From NCBI RefSeq assembly GCF_014874095.1, contig NZ_JADBEB010000001.1, forward strand, positions 4,960,001 to 5,024,000: a DNA stretch of 64,000 nucleotides, written 5' to 3'. The stretch is from Plantactinospora soyae. Lineage in GTDB: Bacteria > Actinomycetota > Actinomycetes > Mycobacteriales > Micromonosporaceae. Below are positions 50,620-57,886 of this stretch, one piece after another. Every line of letters begins with the position of its first letter. Position 1 is the stretch's first letter. The position numbers and the translations under genes are program-made. Under the pieces are notes generated by a model. That model had not been told where the DNA came from. It saw only the letters and a program-made list of their open reading frames with translations, and searched no databases.

Positions 50620-52560
50620 TCAGCCGCCGGAGTAGCCCAGCCCGAAGCCGTACGGGAAGAGGGGTGTCTTGCCGTCTCCGTCGTTGATCGGCTGCTGGCT
50701 GGCGCCGCTCATCCAGCTCACCGGCAGCTTGCCGGTCGGCCGGTACGTCCCGAACAGCACGTCCGCCACGCCGCCGCCCTCGGTACCGGGCAGCCAGGCG
50801 GCGAGCAGGGCCCGCCAGCCCGGCAGCTGCGCCGAGATGTCCAGCGGCCGGCCGGAGACCAGCACCACGATCACCGGTACCCCGGACGCGCGCAGGGTGT
50901 TCAGGGTGGCCAGGTCGGTGGCGTCCAGTCCCATCCCGGATGGCCGGTCGCCCCGCCCCTCGGCGTACGGCGTCTCGCCGATCACCGCGATCGCGGCCCG
51001 GTACGAGTTGTCGATGCCGGTTCCGGCCGGGTGGTAGGTGACGGTGCTGGACGGGGCGACCGCGGTCCGGATGCCGGCCAGGATCGAGGTGCCGGGGGTG
51101 ATCGCCCCGCTGCCGCCCTGCCAGGAGATGGTCCAGCCGCCGCTGGCGTACCCGATGTTGTCGGCGCTCTTGCCGGCCACGAAGATCCGGTTGTTCGCGC
51201 TGGCCAGCGGGAGGATGTTGCCGTCGTTCTTCAGCAGCACCTGGGACCGGGCCACCGCCTGCCGGGCGAGCGCCCGGTGCGCCGCGTTGCCCACGGTGGC
51301 GGTGTACGCGCGGTCGGTCAGCGGTCGCTCGAAGAGGCCCAGCGCGAACTTTTTGGTCAGGATCCGGCGGTTCGCGTCGTCTATCCGGGCCTGGCTGACC
51401 CGTCCGGCCTGCACCTCGGTGCGGAGGAGGCTGATGAACTGCCGCCAGCCGGTGGGCACCATCACCATGTCGATGCCCGCGTTGACCGCCTGGCGGACCT
51501 CGGCGGCGGTGAACCCGGTCGCGCCGTCGAGCTGGTCGATGCCGTTCCAGTCCGAGACCACGAACCCGGTGAACCCGAGTTCGCCCTTGAGTACGTCGTT
51601 GATCAGGTACGCGTGGCCGTGCAGTTTCTGCCCGTTCCAACTGTTGTAGGAGATCATCACCGAGCCGACGTTCCGGCGTACCGCCTCGGCGAACGGCGGC
51701 AGGTGGATGCTGCGCAGTTCGGCCTCGGAGAGCTGGGTGTTGCCCTGGTCGGTGCCGCCGGTGGTGCCGCCGTCGCCGAGGTAGTGCTTGGCGGTGGCCA
51801 GGATCGAGCCGCCCTCGTCCAGCGCGGCGCCCTGTAGCCCGTCGATGACGCTGGTCATCGAGCTGACCAGGGCCGACTGCTCGCCGAAGGACTCGTAGCC
51901 GCGGCCCCACCGGTCGTTGCGGACGACGCAGACGCACGGGGCGAACGTCCAGTCCACGCCGGTGCCGGTGACCTCCTCGGCGGTCGCCCGGCCGATCTGC
52001 CGGACCAGTTCCGGGTCGCGGGTCGCGCCGAGTCCGATGTTGTGCGGGAAGATCGTCGCGCCGACCACGTTGTTGTGCCCGTGCACCGCGTCCGAGCCGT
52101 AGATCATCGGAATTCCGAGCGGGGTGCCGAGGGCGGCGTTCTGGAACCGGTCGTACATGTCGGCCCAGCTCGTGGCGGTGTTCGGGGTCGGTGCCGAGCC
52201 GCCGCCGGAGAGCACCGAGCCGAGCCGGAAGCTGGTGATGTCGGCCGGGGTGACCGAGGCTCGCTCGCCCTGGGTCATCTGGCCGATCTTCTCGTCCAGG
52301 CTCATCCGGGCCAGCAGGTCGTCGACCCGGGTGGCCACCGGCAGGGCCGGATCCTGGTACGGCAGCGCGGCGGCGCCGACCGACGGCGGGGCCGGTACGC
52401 CGATCCCGAGCAGGGTCAGCAGGGCGACCAGCAGCACGGCACGGGACAGGGCGGCGGAGGTGGGTGGGGTACGCACGGGAGGTCCTCTCGGCGGCGCGGC
52501 CCGTACGCCCGGCGCCGCTCCCCGGCGTACGGCCACCGCAGACAGATCGATGACCGTCAC
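50620..52560 (-). CDS. Secreted GH3 beta-glucosidase
   Basis: 646 residues. Signal peptide near 39-65 (RAVLLVALLTLLGIGVPAPPSVGAA). GH3 barrel: YGSDAVHGHNNVVGATIFPHNIGLGATRD, KHYLGDGGTTGGTDQGN, and the nucleophile in GFVVSDWNGIDQL. C-terminal alpha/beta sandwich: RSQVLLKNDGNILPLA, VVLVSGRPLDISAQLPGWRALLAAWLPGTEGGGVADVLFG. Cleaves cellobiose or short glucans, working with the GH6 cellulase. The GTG at 52560 has GGGAG about 9 nt upstream, TAGGGT (52579-52584) as -10, and a CebR-like operator touching it. Exo-glucanase activity cannot be excluded. Confidence 0.93.
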   Translation of the reverse strand: MTVIDLSAVAVRRGAAPGVRAAPPRGPPVRTPPTSAALSRAVLLVALLTLLGIGVPAPPSVGAAALPYQDPALPVATRVDDLLARMSLDEKIGQMTQGERASVTPADITSFRLGSVLSGGGSAPTPNTATSWADMYDRFQNAALGTPLGIPMIYGSDAVHGHNNVVGATIFPHNIGLGATRDPELVRQIGRATAEEVTGTGVDWTFAPCVCVVRNDRWGRGYESFGEQSALVSSMTSVIDGLQGAALDEGGSILATAKHYLGDGGTTGGTDQGNTQLSEAELRSIHLPPFAEAVRRNVGSVMISYNSWNGQKLHGHAYLINDVLKGELGFTGFVVSDWNGIDQLDGATGFTAAEVRQAVNAGIDMVMVPTGWRQFISLLRTEVQAGRVSQARIDDANRRILTKKFALGLFERPLTDRAYTATVGNAAHRALARQAVARSQVLLKNDGNILPLASANNRIFVAGKSADNIGYASGGWTISWQGGSGAITPGTSILAGIRTAVAPSSTVTYHPAGTGIDNSYRAAIAVIGETPYAEGRGDRPSGMGLDATDLATLNTLRASGVPVIVVLVSGRPLDISAQLPGWRALLAAWLPGTEGGGVADVLFGTYRPTGKLPVSWMSGASQQPINDGDGKTPLFPYGFGLGYSGG

Positions 52561-52578
52561 TTACATCGGCTCCCGCCG

Positions 52579-52600
52579 ACCCTATTCGGGAGCGCTCCCA
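52579..52600 (-). promoter_or_regulatory. CebR-like operator and -10 of the GH3 gene
   Basis: On the minus strand TGGGAGCGCTCCCG (52587-52600, 13/14 to the CebR site) is followed after 2 nt by TAGGGT (-10). A repressor here would sit between -35 and -10 and block the promoter. The GTG is 18 nt beyond the -10. Confidence 0.85.
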
Positions 52601-52643
52601 CGCACATCCGGAGCGCCCTAACGATCGGATAACGGCCGGCCCC

Positions 52644-52703
52644 CAGGTGTTAGGAAGGGGCCCTTCTTATACAGAAAACGATAAGAAGGGGCCCTTCCTT
52701 ACC
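52644..52703. repeat. Interspersed double-palindrome element, copy 3 (E3)
   Basis: 19-nt arms at 52652-52670 and 52681-52699 pair at 18 of 19 positions around a 10-nt loop. Orientation is the reverse of E1. Its right end supplies the TAA stop of the upstream methyltransferase gene. It lies between two genes on the same strand. Confidence 0.9.
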
Positions 52704-53850
52704 GGGCGGGTAGTTGGAGGACCCAGCGGTACGCCTGGACGAGGCCGGTGTCGAAGCCGGCCGCCGAGCCCCAGAGGAAGAGCCGGAAGCGGCGGTAGAG
52801 CGGCGCACCCCAGCGCTGCTCGATCTCGTCCCGGGCGCCGTCCAGCCGCCGGGCCCACTCCCGGCAGGTGAGGTAGTAGTTGTGTCGGTCGTCGTCCAGG
52901 CTGAGCAGCTCGAACGGGGAGTGGGCCACGTGCCGCAGGTACTGGTGCAGCAGCAGCGGGGCCGAACCACCGGGGTAGACGTACCGCTTCATGAAGGTGG
53001 AGACGAGGTGCTTGCGGCGCATCGCCAGCGCGTCCAGGTAGACCCGGCCGCCGGGGCGGAGCAGTTCGGCGTACTTGCGCAGCGTGGTGCGGTAGTCGGG
53101 CAGATGTTCGGTGACGCCCATGTTCACGATCGCGTCGAAGCGCTCGCCGGGGGAGTACCCGAAGATGTGCTCCCGGACCACCTTGACCGGCAGCCGCTCG
53201 CGGTCGAACAGTTCGGTGAGGAAGCGCTCCGACTCCACCGACAGCGTGGTGGTGGTGACCCGGACGCCCTTGCGGGCGGCGTGCTCGGAGAAGGCGCCCC
53301 AGCCGCCGCCGACCTCCAGGACGTGGTCGCCGGGCTGCACCCCGATGGCGTCCAGTGCGAGGTCCATCTTCCGGGTCATCGCGTCCTCGAGCGGCTCGGT
53401 GTCCGAGACGAAGACGCCCTCGGTGTAGCACCGGTGCCGCTGGTCCAGGAAGGTGAGGAAGAATTCCGAGTCCTCGTCGTAGTGGTGCGAGATGGCGCGG
53501 CGGTCGTCCTCCTTCCGCCCGCCGCGCAGCAGCGCCGGCACGAACCGCCCGAGCCAGGCGATCGGATGTCGGTCCGGAAAGAACGACCGCATCCGCAGCG
53601 CGGCGGCGAGGTCACCGTCGACGTCCAGCGAGCCTTGGAGGTACGCCACGGCGACGGCGAACTGGTCCAGGGCGGCGAGCGCCTTGGCTCCGCGTTCGTC
53701 CTTGATGATGATGGTGAACAGCGGATCTCCGCTGCCGAGGATCTGTGCCGGCCCGCCGGCCGGCGCCACCGCGAACGGCACCGCCGCTTCGGTGGCGAAG
53801 AAGGTCTCGTATCTGCGCTGTAGTGCGCTCACCGCGTCCATGGGTGTCAC
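52699..53850 (-). CDS. Cyclopropane-fatty-acid synthase-like methyltransferase
   Basis: 383-residue SAM-dependent enzyme of the CFA synthase (Cfa/Cma) group, which methylates double bonds of membrane lipids or makes related fatty acids. KDERGAKALAALDQFAVAVAYLQGSLDVDGDL in the N-terminal lipid domain; VLEVGGGWGAFSEHAARKGVRVTTTTLS (SAM site), FDAIVNMGVTEHLPD, KYVYPGGSAPL-type segment. The GTG at 53850 follows TAGATT (53857-53862) by 6 nt (leaderless); an ATG 9 nt later also fits. The gene ends in the E3 element. A sibling role such as N- or O-methylation is possible. Confidence 0.87.
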   Translation of the reverse strand: MTPMDAVSALQRRYETFFATEAAVPFAVAPAGGPAQILGSGDPLFTIIIKDERGAKALAALDQFAVAVAYLQGSLDVDGDLAAALRMRSFFPDRHPIAWLGRFVPALLRGGRKEDDRRAISHHYDEDSEFFLTFLDQRHRCYTEGVFVSDTEPLEDAMTRKMDLALDAIGVQPGDHVLEVGGGWGAFSEHAARKGVRVTTTTLSVESERFLTELFDRERLPVKVVREHIFGYSPGERFDAIVNMGVTEHLPDYRTTLRKYAELLRPGGRVYLDALAMRRKHLVSTFMKRYVYPGGSAPLLLHQYLRHVAHSPFELLSLDDDRHNYYLTCREWARRLDGARDEIEQRWGAPLYRRFRLFLWGSAAGFDTGLVQAYRWVLQLPAR

Positions 53851-53968
53851 GGCGTCAATCTAACGCCGAGGTAGCGGCGCTGGCAGGTGGAAAAGCCAGG
53901 ACCGATAGCATCTCCACTGCCGAAGTCCTCGGCGCGGTCCGATTCGTCCAAGATCGAAGGAGTCACCC

Positions 53969-56017
53969 GTGTCCGAAGCCCGTACCCCTGTCGTGGCCGA
54001 CCCCGTCGTCGTCGCGGCCGGTACGACGGCGGCCGAGGCGGTGGCCGCGGCGGGTCTGCCCAGCGCCGGCCCGGGAGCGATCGTGGTGGTCCGCGACCCG
54101 GACGGCCGGCTGCGCGACCTGGACTGGACGCCCGAGGCGGACACCCCGGTCGAGCCGGTCCGGCTCGACTCGCCGGACGGGCTGAACGTGCTGCGGCACT
54201 CGACCGCGCACGTACTGGCCCAGGCGGTCCAGGACACCTTCCCCGAGGCCAAGCTCGGGATCGGCCCGCCGATCGACAACGGCTTCTACTACGACTTCGA
54301 CGTCGACCGCCCGTTCCAGCCGGACGATCTCGCCCGGCTGGAGAAGCGGATGCAGGAGATCATCAAGTCCGGGCAGCGGTTCCGGCGGCGGCGCTTCGAC
54401 AGCCTGGAGGCGGCCCGGGTCGAGTTGGCCGACGAGCCGTACAAGCTCGAACTGATCGAGATCAAGGGTGCCGGCACCGAGGGCGGCGGCGCCGGGTTCG
54501 ACGCCGGTGAGGTGATGGAGGTCGGCGCGGGCGACCTCACCATCTACGACAACCTGGACGCCGACTCGGGCAAGGCCTGCTGGTCGGACCTGTGCCGGGG
54601 CCCGCACCTGCCCAGCACCCGGCTGATCGGCGCGTTCAAGCTGATGCGCTCGGCCGCCGCCTACTGGCGCGGCAACGAGCGCAACCCGCAACTGCAACGG
54701 GTGTACGGCACCGCGTGGCCGACCCGGGACGCACTCAAGGCGTACCTGAAGTTGCTGGAGGAGGCCGCCCGGCGCGACCACCGCAAGCTCGGCGCCGACC
54801 TCGACCTGTTCAGCTTCCCCGAAGAGATCGGCTCGGGCCTGGCGGTCTTCCATCCCAAGGGCGGGATCATCCGTCGGGAGATGGAGGACTACTCGCGGCG
54901 CCGGCACGAGGCGGCGGGCTACCAGTTCGTCAACTCCCCGCACATCACCAAGGGCCAGCTCTTCGAGACCTCCGGCCACCTGCCGTACTACGCCGAGACG
55001 ATGTTCCCGCCCATGAAGCTGGAGGGCGCGGACTACTACCTCAAGGCGATGAACTGCCCGATGCACAACCTGATCTTCCGGGCGCGCGGGCGTTCCTACC
55101 GGGAGCTGCCGCTGCGGCTCTTCGAGTTCGGCACCGTCTACCGGTACGAGAAGTCCGGCGTGGTGCACGGCCTGACCCGGGTACGCGGACTGACCCAGGA
55201 CGACTCGCACATCTACTGCAGCCGGGAGCAGATGCCCGGGGAACTCACCACGCTGCTGACCTTCGTGCTCGACCTGCTCCGGGACTACGGCCTGGACAAC
55301 TTCCACCTGGAGTTGTCGACCCGGGACGACTCGCCGAAGTTCATCGGTTCGGACGCGGAGTGGCAGGAGGCCACCGACGCGCTGCGGGTCGCCGCCGAGG
55401 CGTCGGGGCTGGACCTGGTGCCGGATCCGGGCGGTGCGGCCTTCTACGGCCCGAAGATCTCGGTGCAGGTCAAGGACGCGATCGGCCGGAGCTGGCAGAT
55501 GTCCACCATCCAGGTCGACTTCAACCAGCCGGAGCGGTTCGGACTGGAGTACCAGGCGTCGGACGGCACCCGGCAGCGGCCCGTGATGATCCACCGGGCG
55601 TTGTTCGGGTCCATCGAGCGGTTCTTCGGCGTGCTGACCGAGCACTACGCCGGGGCCTTCCCGGCCTGGCTGGCTCCGGTGCAGGTGGTCGGCATCCCGA
55701 TCCGGGACGAGCACTCCACCCATCTCGACCGGTTCGTCGCGGCGCTGCGCGCCGAGGGCATCCGGGCCGAGGTGGACACCTCCGACGACCGGATGCAGAA
55801 GAAGATCCGTACCGCCCAGCAGCAGAAGATCCCGTTCATGGCCATCGCCGGAGACGCCGACGTGGAGGCCGAGGCGGTCTCCTTCCGCTATCGGGACGGT
55901 TCGCAGCGCAACGGCGTACCGCTGGTCGAGGCGGTGGCGCACGTGGTCGAGGTGGTCCGGTCGCGTACCAACTCGGGCCCGAGCGCGGAGCCCGAGCCGG
56001 AGCCGGCTTCGGAGTAG
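53969..56017 (+). CDS. thrS: Threonyl-tRNA synthetase
   Basis: 682-residue class II tRNA synthetase. TGS-like domain (about 10-75), editing domain with [12 protein letters not shown] (HxxxH), then the catalytic core: [31 protein letters not shown] (zinc Cys), [38 protein letters not shown] (motif 2), [15 protein letters not shown] (motif 3) and anticodon-binding C-terminus ending in an acidic Pro/Glu tail. GAAGGAG precedes the GTG at 53969. TAGCAT at 53906-53911 could be the -10. Usually followed directly by an HIT gene in actinobacteria; here a pectinesterase intervenes. Confidence 0.96.
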   Translation: MSEARTPVVADPVVVAAGTTAAEAVAAAGLPSAGPGAIVVVRDPDGRLRDLDWTPEADTPVEPVRLDSPDGLNVLRHSTAHVLAQAVQDTFPEAKLGIGPPIDNGFYYDFDVDRPFQPDDLARLEKRMQEIIKSGQRFRRRRFDSLEAARVELADEPYKLELIEIKGAGTEGGGAGFDAGEVMEVGAGDLTIYDNLDADSGKACWSDLCRGPHLPSTRLIGAFKLMRSAAAYWRGNERNPQLQRVYGTAWPTRDALKAYLKLLEEAARRDHRKLGADLDLFSFPEEIGSGLAVFHPKGGIIRREMEDYSRRRHEAAGYQFVNSPHITKGQLFETSGHLPYYAETMFPPMKLEGADYYLKAMNCPMHNLIFRARGRSYRELPLRLFEFGTVYRYEKSGVVHGLTRVRGLTQDDSHIYCSREQMPGELTTLLTFVLDLLRDYGLDNFHLELSTRDDSPKFIGSDAEWQEATDALRVAAEASGLDLVPDPGGAAFYGPKISVQVKDAIGRSWQMSTIQVDFNQPERFGLEYQASDGTRQRPVMIHRALFGSIERFFGVLTEHYAGAFPAWLAPVQVVGIPIRDEHSTHLDRFVAALRAEGIRAEVDTSDDRMQKKIRTAQQQKIPFMAIAGDADVEAEAVSFRYRDGSQRNGVPLVEAVAHVVEVVRSRTNSGPSAEPEPEPASE

Positions 56018-56135
56018 GCGTCGGCCAGGGCCTGGCGATCGCGAGCACGATGCCGGGCAGGTCGGGGAACCGCCGGCCCACCGAGGGGCATTGACCGAGA
56101 TCGCTGTGCCGGCATAGCCTCGGGTGGACGACGCG

Positions 56136-56149
56136 GGAAAGCCCTTTCC
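56136..56149 (+). promoter_or_regulatory. Inverted repeat before the pectinesterase gene
   Basis: GGAAAG-CC-CTTTCC, perfect 6+6 bp, 26 nt before the ATG at 56175. The position suits an operator or a weak hairpin; its regulator is unknown. Confidence 0.35.
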
Positions 56150-56174
56150 GTGCGGGACCCGGATTGGCGGCGGC

Positions 56175-57233
56175 ATGCGACGCAGGACACTTCTGGCTGC
56201 CGGTGCGGCGTCGACGGTCGCGGCGGTGACGGCGCTGCCGGCCCGCCCGGCCGGAGCCCGACACCGCCGGGGTCTCACCGTCGCGGCCGACGGCAGCGGC
56301 GACGTCGACGGCATCCAGGCCGCGGTGGACGCCGTACCGTCCGGCAACCCGTCGACCTTCACCATCGCCATCCGGCCCGGGACCTACCCGGGCCAGGTGA
56401 TCGTGCCGGCAGACAAGCCGCACATCGTCTTCCGGGGCCTGTGCGCCGATCCGAGCCGGGTGGTCATCACCGACGACCGCGCCAACGGCACGCCACGCCC
56501 CGACGGCGGCACCTGGGGCACCTCGGGCAGCGCGTCGGTGACCATCTCCGGCGCCGACTTCACCGCCCGGAACCTCACCTTCGCCAACTCCTTCGACGAG
56601 GCCGCCCACCCGGAGATCACCAACCGGCAGGCGGTCGCCGTACTCACCCGGGCCGACCGGCTGGTCTTCGACAACGTCCGGTTCCTCGCCAACCAGGACA
56701 CCCTCTACGTCAACAGCCCGGACGTGGCGACGGTCAGCCGGGCGTACTTCCGGAACTGTCACGTCGAGGGCGACGTCGACTTCATCTTCGGCCGGGGCAC
56801 CGCCGTCTTCGACCGCTGCGAGATCCGGTCGCTCGACCGCGGCTCGACCACCAACAACGGGTACGTCACCGCGGCCAGCACCGACCTGCAGAACCCGTAC
56901 GGCTTCCTCGTCGTCCGCAGCAGGCTGACCGGAGCCGTCGCACCCGGAACGGTGTACCTGGGTCGGCCCTGGCATCCGAGCAACGACCCGAACGCCATCG
57001 CCCAGACCGTGATCCGGGACAGTTGGCTGGGTCCGCACCTCAACCCGGCACCGTGGACCGATTTCGGCACCTGGTCGTGGCGGGACGCCCGCTACGCCGA
57101 GTACGCCAACCGAGGCCCGGGGGCGGCGACCGGTGCCGACCGGCCGCAGTTGACCGCCGCCCAGGCCGCGGCGCTGACCCCTCGGGCCTACCTGACCGGT
57201 CCGGATGGCTGGAGCCCGATGCGCTGGTCGTAG
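56175..57233 (+). CDS. Exported pectinesterase (CE8)
   Basis: 352 residues. The N-terminus MRRRTLLAAGAASTVAAVTALPARPAG is a twin-arginine/Sec signal ending near residue 28. The parallel beta-helix follows with pectin methylesterase signatures: GTYPGQVIVPADKPHIVFRG, GTSGSASVTISGADFTARNLTFANSF, RFLANQDTLYVNS (Gln and Asp) and GDVDFIFGRGTAVFDRCEI (catalytic Asp), YLGRPWHP (Arg, Trp). De-esterifies plant pectin outside the cell. The ATG at 56175 is chosen at the signal start; SD weak. It sits between thrS and its usual partner HIT gene, as an insertion. Confidence 0.92.
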   Translation: MRRRTLLAAGAASTVAAVTALPARPAGARHRRGLTVAADGSGDVDGIQAAVDAVPSGNPSTFTIAIRPGTYPGQVIVPADKPHIVFRGLCADPSRVVITDDRANGTPRPDGGTWGTSGSASVTISGADFTARNLTFANSFDEAAHPEITNRQAVAVLTRADRLVFDNVRFLANQDTLYVNSPDVATVSRAYFRNCHVEGDVDFIFGRGTAVFDRCEIRSLDRGSTTNNGYVTAASTDLQNPYGFLVVRSRLTGAVAPGTVYLGRPWHPSNDPNAIAQTVIRDSWLGPHLNPAPWTDFGTWSWRDARYAEYANRGPGAATGADRPQLTAAQAAALTPRAYLTGPDGWSPMRWS

Positions 57234-57236
57234 GAT
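57231..57236 (+). promoter_or_regulatory. -10 box of the leaderless HIT gene
   Basis: TAGGAT, 7 nt before the GTG at 57244; it uses the stop codon TAG of the pectinesterase gene as its first three bases. Gives the HIT gene its own promoter. Confidence 0.55.
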
Positions 57237-57243
57237 CATCGGC

Positions 57244-57795
57244 GTGACAGGCGCGGCGCCCCACGCGGAACCCGGTATGCCCGATGGGCTGGACCGGCTC
57301 TGGACACCACATCGGCTGACCTACATCTCCGGACCGGACCGGCCGGGGGAGGGACACGAGAAGCCCGCCGGCTGCCCGTTCTGCCTCGCCCCGGAACGCG
57401 AGGGCGAGGAGAACCTGGTGGTGCACCGGGGCGAGCGGGTCTTCGTGGTGCTCAACCTCTACCCGTACAACCCCGGACACCTGCTGGTCTGTCCGTACCG
57501 GCACCTGGCCGACTACACCGAGCTGGACACCGAGGAGACGGCCGAGCTGGCCGACTGCACCCAGACCGCGATGCGGGTGGTCCGGCGGGTCAGCAACGCG
57601 CACGGCTTCAACATCGGCATGAACCAGGGCGGGGTGGCCGGCGCCGGCATCGCGGCCCACCTGCACCAGCACGTCGTGCCGAGGTGGGGCGGGGACGCCA
57701 ACTTCATGCCGGTGATCGGCCGGACCAAGGTGCTGCCGCAACTGCTGGCCGACACCCGTACGCTGCTCGCCCAGGCCTGGCCCGTACCGGCCTGA
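57244..57795 (+). CDS. HIT family hydrolase (Ap4A phosphorylase-like)
   Basis: 183 residues. CPFC zinc-type motif (about 45), VVLNLYPYNPGHLLVCPYRHLADYTEL, and the HIT triad in AAHLHQHVVPRWGGDANFMPVIG. Mycobacterial homologues next to thrS act as Ap4A phosphorylases; the same location after thrS (separated by a pectinesterase) and high resemblance support this. pgsA and pimA, which normally follow, are absent: the next gene is on the opposite strand. The GTG at 57244 is leaderless. Confidence 0.9.
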   Translation: MTGAAPHAEPGMPDGLDRLWTPHRLTYISGPDRPGEGHEKPAGCPFCLAPEREGEENLVVHRGERVFVVLNLYPYNPGHLLVCPYRHLADYTELDTEETAELADCTQTAMRVVRRVSNAHGFNIGMNQGGVAGAGIAAHLHQHVVPRWGGDANFMPVIGRTKVLPQLLADTRTLLAQAWPVPA

Positions 57796-57828
57796 TCCCG
57801 GCCGTACCGCCCCGGCCGCCGAAACGGC

Positions 57829-57864
57829 GGTGGCCGCCGGACCCGAGCGGATCCGGCGGCCACC
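57829..57864. terminator. Bidirectional terminator hairpin
   Basis: Perfect 13-bp arms GGTGGCCGCCGGA / TCCGGCGGCCACC with a 10-nt loop, between the HIT stop and the convergent esterase stop. The arm sequence equals the core of the terminator at 10143-10176. Confidence 0.87.
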
Positions 57865-57886
57865 ATCGGTCGGTACCGGGACGGCG

